From Deinandra increscens subsp. villosa (lineage: Eukaryota; Streptophyta; Magnoliopsida; Asterales; Asteraceae), in NCBI GenBank assembly GCA_039602395.1, contig JBCNJP010000010.1, positions 97,271,462-97,335,461 on the forward strand: DNA of 64,000 nt, written 5' to 3'. The translations under genes were made by a program, and so were the position numbers. This document shows positions 11,844 through 21,393 of this stretch, piece after piece (the stretch's first letter is position 1; each line of letters begins with the position of its first letter). The notes beneath the pieces were generated by a model. That model had not been told where the DNA came from, searched no databases, and saw only the letters and a list, made by a program, of their open reading frames with translations.

Positions 11844-12455
11844 GTTGGAGTTTAAATTTTGGTGACTCACGCCATCAAATCTATTTATGAAGCATTTGGT
11901 TGAAGAATCAATTGTGATATGATTCAGAGACCGAGTTGTGAAGATTGAAGCTTGCAGGATCGGACCGAAGACATTTTCTGGAAAAGTCAACCGTTCGGGT
12001 CAACGGTCATCATAAAAGTCAACGGAAGATCGGTTCGAGCGAGTCAAGCTTCATATTAATTAATTCAACTTTGATTTAATTGATATTTATGTTATTTTTT
12101 ATTTATATTTTGCTCATTTAATATGTGTCTTGCTAGTTAGCGGGTTAGTGAGGGACAAGGGCTCTCTATGTAATGGGAGGTATGGCTTCAATTGTTAAAG
12201 GATGAAAAGTTGAGAGATATGAGCTATCCTTTAGTTTGAGAGAGTCTCGTCTTGGGTTTGAGCTCAACCAAGATGACCATGGATTTCTTATTAGAGATTG
12301 TTTGTCATGATTTCGGTTGTAATCATTCGGTTCAGTGAAATCATTTGACTTTATTATATTTCGTGTTTGATTCTTAGATTCGCATCATCCCATCTCCATA
12401 TCTCACTGAACTCAAGCTCATGATCGAGATTCTTAAAGTGAAATTGGTCCTGTCA
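11844..12455 (+). repeat. 3' LTR of the coding-less element
   Basis: 612 bp, TGTTGGAG to CCTGTCA, followed by the right TACAT duplication. Confidence 0.85.
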
Positions 12456-12460
12456 TACAT

Positions 12461-12730
12461 CGTTTTTTTAACCAAACAGGTATTCGACTCTTGCTTTGGA
12501 ATCACACATATTTGCTTCTCTTCTCTCACGACTGTAACACACAGGTACAGATCTTAATCTTCACTTGATCTCCCGAACCACACAGGTCTTCTTTGGTTTG
12601 ATCACACATATCAGTTTTCTTAGTTTCACACAGAAACTATGGTAGTGTCGATTTCATCTTCACATAAGGCTCGAACAACCCCTTCTTCTTCCCTCTCTCT
12701 CGAACCCACGAATAGGGCTCTTATACCAAA
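12461..12730 (-). other. Leader and primer site of copia element A
   Basis: On the minus strand 12730-12716 reads TTTGGTATAAGAGCC, a damaged initiator-tRNA-Met primer site, directly next to the LTR end. The rest is pyrimidine-rich leader with repeated ACACAGG words. The coding-less element separates it from 7245-7463. Confidence 0.6.
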
Positions 12731-12870
12731 TGTTGGCTCAAGCCCCAATTGATCACTCACGAAAAAAATTAACTCACAGAAATATTGAAGAATTAAGTTG
12801 TAGAGAATAAGGAGAATGCAAATATAGACGAAAACTTGTACTTTTATTCAATAAACTAGGTGGCTATAAA
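12731..12870 (-). repeat. 5' LTR of copia element A, truncated by a later insertion
   Basis: Starts TGTTGGCTC and matches 3569-3704. The match stops at ...GGCTATAAA, where the next gypsy LTR begins. Confidence 0.75.
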
Positions 12871-14073
12871 TGTAGAATTTACAGTTTACCATTTCGTAAA
12901 ACCCGACCCGATTTGGATTTCTGTGTAATTTTGATTTTTGAGTTACATTGCGATTTAATAATTATCATAGAATTTCTGGTATTTAGTTATTTTTGTTTTC
13001 AAATAATGTTCATGAGATTTGGTCATTTTTCAAAGTTAAGTACATATATCAATTAAACACATAAGATTGCGATCGATTTAAAAAAAATAAAAATAAATAA
13101 ATACTTGAGCCTACCCATAAAATGCTTGCGACCCGCGAGTTGTGCAGGTGATCAGCTTACGGGTTTTCCTCCTATTTTTGCATGTCTTGATGGTTTTGAT
13201 CCTCATTTTCTGTCATTTTAATCAAGGTAGTCGACCATAATTAGTTCTTTACGAACTTGGACATCTTTTGAACCTTTATAAACAATCAATTAACATTCTA
13301 ATTGATTTCCTTGATTCTTGACTTTCTTCCCAAACTTTCCTTCACCAAATTAAAACCCTAATCGACACCTTTAACTATAAATACACACCTACCCCGTCCC
13401 TTTTTACCTCTGTTTATCATTCTGCCTCTGTCGATTTCGTTTGTGGTGCCTCCGTTCAAGAATTCAAAAGTCAACACAGGTCCCTTTGACCTTCCGATTT
13501 TGAAGCCTTTCATCAATTTTTTTTTTGGATATTTCTTTTCATAATCTTCTTTGTTTGACAAAACCATCCAATAGCCCTCTGTCCATTATTGCTGTTGAGT
13601 GTTTATCGAAAACTCAACCTAAGTTCATGTATATTTGGGGATTTTAAAGTCTAATAATTAACTAAACCATAAATTAAGGTTTTCCAATCATTATAAACTG
13701 TTAATATTATACCACATGATGTTTTTGAAACATTAACTGAATTTTAGATAATAGAGCTTTTATGTTTATTTATTTCATCTTAACGTAGCATGTGTAATAG
13801 ACTTACCAAATAATATTACACATGTAAGATTTCAAATTAGGAGTATTTGACCATGTTAGTGTTATTTTTGCAACTTTGGGGACTAATTATGTAAATAGTA
13901 AAATTCTATATTTTGACCATTTCAACCCATGAAGCTTAGGAATTCGTCATAACAATATCATAGAATAAGTCTTTGTCTAGATATCATACACTAGTGATAG
14001 TACTTAAAACGCCAAAGACATGTATTAACTAGAAGGGTGAAAACACCAGTAGTTAAACTTCTGTCTAGGCTTG
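12871..14073 (+). repeat. Left part of a second gypsy (Tekay-like) LTR
   Basis: Begins TGTAGAATTTACAG inside the copia A LTR, and resembles the start of the solo LTR at 4602. It is interrupted at 14073 by copia element B and resumes at 20140. A TATA-like CTATAAATAC lies at about 13373-13383. Confidence 0.6.
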
Positions 14074-14413
14074 TGTTGATACCTGATATGTGCGTCGTGT
14101 GAAGTATCAAACAAATTACAAGACTAGGTCAGGCCGATCTAGGTCCGAACCTGAAGTTCGGACTGGCCGAACCTGAGGTTCGGCCGAAGCTCGGCCAGCT
14201 GGGTATAACTATACGTTTGGTCTTTGTAACTGAGGAGCTAGGAGCGTGCAAATTCTGTTAAGTGTGTGTTTCTGAGTGTATATTCTCTGTGTCTATTTCT
14301 GAATGTTTGCTGATTGTAATTGTTCTTCTTTGATCAATAAATCAATCGGTTAATTACGTTTCGATGTCCGATTAGCTAGATCGAGTAAACGATCCAATGC
14401 TCACGCATTTTCA
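14074..14413 (+). repeat. 5' LTR of copia B with three promoter-proximal palindromes
   Basis: Palindromes CCGAAC-CTGAA-GTTCGG (14145-14161), CCGAACC-TGA-GGTTCGG (14167-14183) and GGCCGA-AGC-TCGGCC (14182-14196) lie just upstream of the TATA position. Here the TATA reads GGTATAACTATACG, whereas the 3' LTR has GGTATAAATATATG. CAATAAATCAAT near 14333 is a likely polyadenylation region. Confidence 0.9.
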
Positions 14414-14713
14414 AGTGGTATCAGAGCTTTCTGGTTCACTCTACTGATCTGTGGTTGCTATCTTCGGATTTTTGAAACGTTTTTCGTGTTTCTCGAGTTT
14501 GTTTTTTTTATTTTCATCATTTCTATCGAGTGTTTGGTGTCAAACTTGCTTCTAAATCATTTTTTATCAGTTTTTTCTGAGTCACAACATCGAGGTTTGT
14601 CAAAATCAGTCCATTTTCGTGCATTTTCGGAAAATGTGTTCGAAGTTCGGAGTTCTCTATTCAGGCTCGGAGTAGCTGCTCCGAACTTGAAGTTCGGTCC
14701 TCGTTGGTGTGTC

Positions 14714-14904
14714 TTCGGACAGAGTTCGGACTATAGTTTTAGGTTCGGAGCTAGTTCGGAGGACAGATTTCTGAAAATCTTTCAAACATGTCGGAAACTT
14801 TTGTTCTTGGTTCGGAGTTCGTTCGGACAGAGTTCGGACTATAGTTTTAGGTTCGGAGCTAGTTCGGAGGACAGATTTCTGAAAATCTTTCAAACATGTC
14901 GGAA
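14714..14904 (+). repeat. 108-bp-period duplication in the copia B leader
   Basis: An 83-bp segment at 14714-14796 is repeated at 14822-14904. The second copy contains the Gag ATG (14896). The first contains the same ATG context at 14788, in frame, followed by 17 codons and a TAG, so it forms a short upstream ORF. Confidence 0.85.
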
Positions 14905-17900
14905 TTTCAAGCTTTTTCCGCTATGCAAAGCGCGATGCAAACTATGCTAAATTTTGATAATGAAATTGGAACAAGTCAGAAAGTTCCCAAATTATTGAAG
15001 CTTGAAGATTATCAAAATTGGAAGAAACGATTTTCGGCTTACATAAGCACGAATGATATTGATTTATGGATTCCAATTCGAAAGTTGTATGAACGACCAA
15101 TGGAAGATGGAGATCTTAAAGAAATTCAAGACTTCGATGGTGATGAAAGAAAAAGTTATGAGCTTGAAAAGAAAGTTTATGGTTATCTTACTATGGCTTT
15201 ACCTACTGTATTGCTTCATCAATTTAGCACTTGCAAGAAATCTAAGCAATTGTGGGATGCCTTATCCGCAAGATGTGAAGGAAATGCTGATTATAAGAAG
15301 AGTCGAAAGAAAGTCTTGAACAAAGAATTTGATAACTTTCAAAATTATGACAATGAAAACATTACTGCTCTAGTTTCAAGATTTTCACATTTGATTAGTG
15401 AATTAAAGGTTGTTGGAATTGAAAAATCTGATGCAGATTTAAAGGAAAAGATCATGGAAGCATTACCTGAAAAGTGGGAAAATTATGTTTTGTTACTCAC
15501 TCATGACAAGGATTATTCTGTAATGACATTTCACGAGCTTACTAGAAAACTTCATGCTCGAGAAATGGAAATGTTAAACTCAAAGAAGTCAACCGCTACC
15601 TTGCAAAATCCTGAATTGTATCATGGTGAAAATAGTGCAAGCATGAGTGCAAAGTCTAAGCCAAATCAGAATACAGCACCAAGTGTTGCTTTTATAGCTG
15701 GAGCTTCAGGAAATTCTGATAATAATTCTTCAAGAGGTTGCAATTTTACAATTCCAAATTTTTCAAGTCAAAATGCTTTTTCAGCGGAATCAACCGATGA
15801 TTGTGCCAAAATGATTTCTGCGTTGATTTCATCATCCTTTGGATTGATTCTCAAAAATGTTGCTGATGCAAAGTTAACCAGTGAGGATCTTGATGCTCTT
15901 GATGATGATCAACTAACCGAATTGGATGTATCTTGGCAATATGCTATGTTGTGTCAAAGATCTAAAAGATTCTTTAAGAAGCATGGAAGGAATATTTCTG
16001 GTGATAAGTTGGGTTTTGACAAGTCCAAATTAAAGTGTTATAAATGTTCACAACTTGGACATTTTGCTAAAGATTGTCATCAAGCACATGCAAATAAGTC
16101 TGTTGTTCCTCTATCACCAAAGCCTGGTTTTACTCAACCATCTTCTAGTAACACAAGCAAGACCACTGCTTTGATTGCTCAAAATGATGGTGTATATGAT
16201 TGGGGTCAACAGTTTGGGTATGATTCATCTGCATTGATAGTTACGCATGATCAACAAGAAGATTTTTGTTCAGAAACTAGTTACGATACTAGTTCAATTC
16301 CAAGTTCTTATGAATCTGCTGAAAATTTGGAGAGTTTGATGAAAGAAAATACTTTATTGATGAATAAAGTTCAACAACTGTCTGAGGCATTTGATGTGAT
16401 TAATTCAGAGTTGAAGATGTCTAAAGATCATGACAAGGAGTTGACATTAAAGAATGAGTCTTTGACCATGGAAATCCAAACATTGAATGAGGTTTTGAAA
16501 GCTTTGAAACAAGATAAGAAGAATTTTGAAATTTCAAAGACTAAGATCTGTAAAGAACGAGATGAGTTGGTAAAAGATGTCAATAAATGGAAGGATGAAG
16601 CTGAAGATACAGCTGCTGATTTTCAGAATTTGTTTGATAAATCAAAAGTCAAACTTGATCTGCTTACAAAGAATGTTGAAGCGTCAAATGCTAAGCTTGA
16701 AGCATATCAAGTTGATATGGGAAAGTTGCTAGAGGAGAAGCGAGAGTTAGTTCGTGTCAATAAAGTTCAAGCCGCAAATTTGGAGATTCAAAAGAGAAAC
16801 GAAAATAAATTGAAGAAGGAATTACATGAAGGACTTGATAATCTGCGTTTGCAAAAATTTGAAACTCACAAGGTTGCAAAGCGATTGATTGCTAAAGAAA
16901 AAGAATTTGCTGAGGCTCAACAGAAAATTTCTGATCTGAAGGTTCAGGTTCTTGATGCTAATCGATTGCTTAATAATGTTTCAAATTCTCAAGTTTTCAC
17001 AAGCTTTTTAGCTAATGATGAAAATTTTGAGAAGATGTTTGATAAAACTGCTTCACCCCCTGCTCATATCAAAGAAGCTGTCAAAGAAGTGAAGGAACAA
17101 ATTGAAGAATTTGATTATTCAACGGTTTCGTCTTCTACTGCTAAGGATGCGAAAGTTGTGCCGAAGAAGAAGAACAGGAAGAATAAGAAGAAGAAGGAAA
17201 AGAACTCTGAAGTTTCTCCTGCACCAAAGTTTGTATCTGGGTCATCATCTGCTGATAATGAGAAGTCGGCTACTTCTAGTGACAAGATTTAGTCTCAACC
17301 TGAGTTTGATGAAAAGATTTTTTATGACCAAAAGAATGTCACTGAAGTAAAAGCTGAATTTTCTCGATTGGCTAAGAATGGTCATTCTTCACCTGAGGAG
17401 AAAATTTCTGGAAAGCATGAAGGATTGGGTTTTCACAGGATGAAAAACAACGCTGAAAAGGATCAAGCATCTTCATCACCAGATTTGAAGAAATTAAAGA
17501 TGAAACAAGTGAAGAAGGAAGTTTTTCAAGCTGATAAAATTCAACCCGAACGTTTTTACAAACTCAAGGGTTCGGATCAATTATTTTCTGACAAAGAATT
17601 TCCACTTCATTGTGTTGATGCTCGGAAGATTTCTGAAGTTCTTGTGAAAGCTCAAGTTTCATCTGAAAGTTCTCAATCTCGAAGCCCTACATCCAAATGG
17701 GTACATGATCACAGGCATCAGGTATATGATTCTCATTCTGATCATGTTCGAGATATTCATGTGTGTTCTTCGCAGGTACATTAAAGATGGGACAAAACGA
17801 CAAGAATCTGTTATATTTGTCGTTGTCCATGGCATATGGCAAAAGATTGTCCATCACCTGCTAATTCATCCCAAAGATTTCACAAGAAATCAGTTTTTGG

Positions 17901-18165
17901 TAAATCTGCCACACCAAAGTTCTTTGATGAACAAGGCAGAGTTTTTGATGAAATTAAAACTACATTCTTTCATAAACAAAACCATTTTGTTCCAATGTTT
18001 TCAAAGGTTCAAAGTGTAGGTTCATCATCACAGTCACCTGTGATTGTTTCATCAAAATCTGAATTACCAAAACACCAACAATGGAAACCTAAGGTGGTTT
18101 CTAAGCAAAACAAGGACACTGGTCGACCAGAAGCGATCCGCTTCGGGTCATTTTTGGACTATTAG
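14896..18165 (+). pseudogene. Sirevirus-like copia Gag, interrupted by two in-frame stops
   Basis: One reading frame runs 1090 codons from the ATG at 14896, broken only by TAG at 17290 (codon 799) and TAA at 17782 (codon 963). Before the first stop: an N-terminal capsid region (UBN2/DUF4219 type) with QNWKKRF, LWDALSARCEG and ALPEKWENY, and a zinc knuckle CYKCSQLGHFAKDC at residues 381-394. A long Glu/Lys-rich coiled coil follows (about 465-720), then a basic KKKNRKNKKKKEK tail near 765. Beyond the second stop a second knuckle, CX2CX4HX4C, sits at codons 972-985. Gag would form the particle and bind RNA. Remnant codons follow to about 18246, then no pol. The stops could be recent damage or, for the TAG, readthrough; I favour damage. 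Confidence 0.85.
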
Positions 18166-18246
18166 TTTGACCAGTGTGCATGTACTTCTAGAAGACCTAT
18201 CGACGATTGCAAAGTTGTTGATGGAGGAGTATTCTGCTTAATATAA

Positions 18247-19799
18247 ATTTCATAATAAATCTTTCTAAATCTGCAAATTTCTGAAGTATAAAACTGACAA
18301 ATATCCGTGTTGATTGATCAATTTTCTTTGCTTACTAGTTTTTTTCAAAAACCCAAAAATAGAGTCTTGTTTTTGTGTAAAATGAAAATCCAAAAATAGA
18401 GTTTTCATTTTAAGGGGGAGAATTGTAAGTAAGGGGGAGTAATTGAGAAAATGCGGGTTATGGGGAGAAAGTGAATACATGTCAAATATATAGTGAAGGA
18501 AGGTGAATACATGCCAAATATATAATATAAAATTGTGAGAAATTGATCATTGGGAAATGATAGTACATTGGCTTACGTATCTGACTCATGAATAGAGTAG
18601 ATGAAAGATCCATAAGATCATTGTTTGATATGCTTGGTAGACTCGGCAAATCAGAAAGTATTCAGATGTGGTATACACTAAATACTAATGCTTGACCATG
18701 TGGATAAGATCTTGATGCATGTTTCATGACACAAAAAGAAAAATAAGTGTGAAAATCAAAATGAGAAGTCACTGTGTATACATGTGTTCATTTTGCAAAG
18801 ATTTAAACTTGTTTGATTTTCTTTATTTTGTCAAACGATCGGACTTTCTCTGCGTATCGAAAGATCGACCTGATCGTTGTTCGTTTGACGTTCTGCTTTA
18901 TTTTCTTTGGTGTTTCGTATAACTCATCGGACTTTCTTTGCGTGTACGGGAGTACCGACCTGATTGTTGTTGGCCTTATCTGCGTATCGAAAGATCGACC
19001 TTAAGGTAGACGATTTAACGTTCTTATTTCTTTTTACATGGAACACAGTTGACTATATCATGAAAGTATTATGCATTGTGAAAATAATGTTGTCACACAA
19101 AAGGAAAAAGAAAAGAAACGTTAAAAAAAATGTCTGATTATGTCTGATAGTGTGGGATACACTGGTCAAAGCAAATCTAATCAATATCTTAACATATCCA
19201 GATGCTATGAGTATGATTCTGCCTGAGTTTAAGTTGGACAAATTATACCAGCAATCAGCATGACTTATGTGCTTCGATTAATTGAAATTGAAGTGCAGTT
19301 CAGTGCGTTATGTTCAATATGATCCCATATAGTGATCTATCTCATACCAAAAATAGCGTTTGATTTTGTATTGCAATTTCATTTCATTTCAGAAAAGAAC
19401 AAAAAGATATTCGGTGTATTTTAGCATAAATTGTCAAAAAGTCAAAAAGATTTTGTTTCTGTTTTATTTTCGATCTGATCAACACGTGATACAAATCATT
19501 TTCAAAATCATATCTTGGAGTCTCAAAGAGACGTTTTGCGCCAAGATTATTTTAAATGTTTGAGCATGTTGCTATGTGCAAGTTATCACAACTTCAAGTC
19601 TTCTGAAGATGTTGATGAAAGACCAGAGATACACTAAAATGTCATCAAGTATTCAAGATCAAATTACGATCAAGTTGAGGAGGAGTTTGTTTGACGTTTC
19701 ATTTCATTGAACGAACAGATTCTACACTTAAGGGGGAGCTTGATTGAAGATACAAAGTTGATGATATTGAAGGGATACTGCACACGACGAGGGGGAGTT
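18247..19799 (+). other. 3' non-coding region of copia B with several polypurine tracts
   Basis: No protease, integrase, RT or RNase H traces. It contains four GGGGGAG tracts. A repeat near 18838-19005 reads CGTATCGAAAGATCGACC twice exactly, plus a diverged CGTGTACGGGAGTACCGACC. PPT at 19788-19799 abuts the 3' LTR. Confidence 0.7.
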
Positions 19800-20139
19800 T
19801 GTTGATACCTGATATGTGCGTCGTGTGAAGTATCAAACAAAGTACAAGACTAGGTCAGGCCGATCTAGGTCCGAACCTGAAGTTCGGACTGGCCGAACCT
19901 GAGGTTCGGCCGAAGCTCGGCCAGCTGGGTATAAATATATGTTTGGTCTTTGTAACTGAGGAGCTAGGAGCGTGCAAATTCTGTTAAGTGTGTGTTTCTG
20001 AGTGTGTATTCTCTGTGTCTATTTCTGAGTGTTTGCTGATTGTAATTGTTCTTCTTTGATCAATAAATCAATCGGTTAATTACGTTTCGATGTCTGATTA
20101 GCTAGATCGAGTAGACGATGCAATGCTCACGCATTTTCA
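19800..20139 (+). repeat. 3' LTR of copia B
   Basis: 340 bp, preceded by GAGGGGGAGTT and followed by the GCTTG duplication. It retains a good TATA (GTATAAATATATG, about 19928-19940). Confidence 0.92.
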
Positions 20140-20597
20140 GCTTGGCATCACGTATAAATCCAGACCAACTGTGGGACCTGGATGGCTGGATGCCTAACTG
20201 GGAAGTATTAATGAGAGTGTCATAACCTATAGGCCAAAGCATGTCTAGTAACGTCTACAGAATTGTTACCTTGAAAGTTAGTCTTTTCAAACTAATTTTC
20301 GACACATTAATAACACTAGAGCATATCCCCAAATGCATAAGAACTTAGTCACATATTTCGTATATTCACTAAAAATACATTATCCATTAGGTTGACTTTC
20401 TTGGGGTTCGTCTTCACAAATCTCCATGCTAATTTCTTGGGCACTCATAATTATTCAAGTGAGTATTCATAGCCCATTTTTCTTTAGATGTTTTGGGGTG
20501 CGACATGTATACATATTTCAAAATTTTAATCTATGCTTAACACAATCTATGCGATTCTATGATTGTCTATGTGTGTGATTCTTAATATGCTATAACA
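20140..20597 (+). repeat. Right continuation of the second gypsy LTR
   Basis: Continues from 14073 after the copia B insertion. 20457-20515 matches 6519-6580 of the solo LTR. It is broken again at about 20597 by copia element C. Confidence 0.6.
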
Positions 20598-21041
20598 TGT
20601 GAGTTGAAATCTATTTTTCTAGAGGCTAGATTATGAGGCTTGTAATATTAAATAGTTTGGGCTGGGGTTAGTGGGTTTCATTAGATTAGTAGGCTAGTTT
20701 TATTATTATGTTTAGGCTAGTTTACTATTGGATATGGGCATGGGCTTGGGTTTATGATTAGGGTTTAAGAGCCCAATAGTAAACTCATGGGATGGCTATA
20801 TAAACCCCATGAGTTTACTATTCAAAGGGGTTTGATTACGATATCTAGAGAGAGAAGAGGGTTTACGATTACGGTTTTGTACCCGACAAGTTTACTTGTG
20901 TGCAAAGTTCAAGTGATTATTTGTTTAATCATCGTATTCTTCGGGTTTCTTCTCTTCTCTATCTTGAATCAATCATAAACGAGGATTCCGCACTCGTTGG
21001 TGATATCAATATCGTGTTTTGGTAGATTTTCCGGACCAACA
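20598..21041 (+). repeat. 5' LTR of copia element C, TATA box inside a 17-bp perfect hairpin
   Basis: Ends CCGGACCAACA directly before the primer site; the start (TGTGAGTTG) is approximate. The inverted repeat AATAGTAAACTCATGGG (20775-20791) and CCCATGAGTTTACTATT (20806-20822) is perfect, and its 14-base loop contains TATATAAA (20797-20804). Confidence 0.75.
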
Positions 21042-21042
21042 A

Positions 21043-21056
21043 TTGGTATCAGAGCC
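21043..21056 (+). promoter_or_regulatory. tRNA-Met primer-binding site of copia C
   Basis: TTGGTATCAGAGCC, two bases after the LTR end, is the usual copia site for minus-strand DNA priming. Confidence 0.9.
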
Positions 21057-21126
21057 AAGAATCACAGATTAGAGGTTCTCACGGTATTGGATACAAGCTT
21101 TTTTCAAAAAAAAAAACAAAAAAAAA

Positions 21127-21393
21127 AGATTTGAAGTTTTGAAGATTTGAAGATTTGAAGATTTGAAGATTTGAAGATTTGAAGATTTGAAGATTTGAAG
21201 ATTTGAAGGTTTACTATCGGAGTTTACTATCGGAGTTTACTATCGGAGTCTACTATCGGTGTTTATGATTGAGTTTATGATTGAGATTCCGATTCTGAGT
21301 TTATGACTGGTGTTTATGACTGAAGGTGATTACGATCGTAAACAGGTGATTACGATCGTAAACAGGTGATTACGATCGTAAACAGGTGATTAC
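21127..21393 (+). repeat. Three consecutive tandem arrays in the copia C leader
   Basis: In order: GAAGATTT, 8-bp unit, about nine copies (21127-21208). Then GGAGTTTACTATC, 13-bp unit, about four copies (21208-21260). Then a 20-bp unit GTGATTACGATCGTAAACAG, three copies plus a part (from about 21327). The last contains the 12-bp perfect palindrome TTACGATCGTAA and is split by the solo LTR. Confidence 0.85.

Larger units (their letters stand above)
7469..12455 (+). mobile_element. Complete LTR element without coding capacity (LARD-like), TSD TACAT
   Basis: Two related LTRs (7469-8097 and 11844-12455) flank 3.7 kb with no gag or pol. The 5' LTR is followed by the initiator-tRNA-Met primer site TGGTATCAGAGAC at 8100-8112. 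The 3' LTR is preceded by a purine tract TTAAAGGGGAAT at 11831-11842. Target duplication TACAT is exact (7464-7468 and 12456-12460). The 5' LTR begins TATTGG where the 3' LTR has TGTTGG. Such an element depends on proteins from a partner. The interior holds an Athila/Ogre-type piece (next entries); 8113-9060 and 10700-11830 contain nothing else I recognise. Confidence 0.85.
14074..20139 (+). mobile_element. Complete gag-only Ty1/copia (Sirevirus-like) element B, TSD GCTTG
   Basis: Two 340-bp LTRs (14074-14413 and 19800-20139) differ at about eight positions by eye. Exact target duplication GCTTG is at 14069-14073 and 20140-20144. The primer site TGGTATCAGAGC is at 14416-14427. The interior carries a long Gag and no protease, integrase or reverse transcriptase. 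Several polypurine tracts (18412-18420, 18430-18439, 19729-19739, 19788-19799) precede the 3' LTR; multiple tracts, a coiled-coil Gag and palindromic LTR motifs are described for Sireviruses. At a typical plant rate the LTR divergence suggests roughly a million years. Confidence 0.92.

Noticed and set aside
14486..14950. 154-codon plus-strand frame before Gag of copia B
   Set aside because: It runs through the duplicated leader, whose repeat is a multiple of three and so keeps frames open; no family resemblance, and the Gag start fits better.
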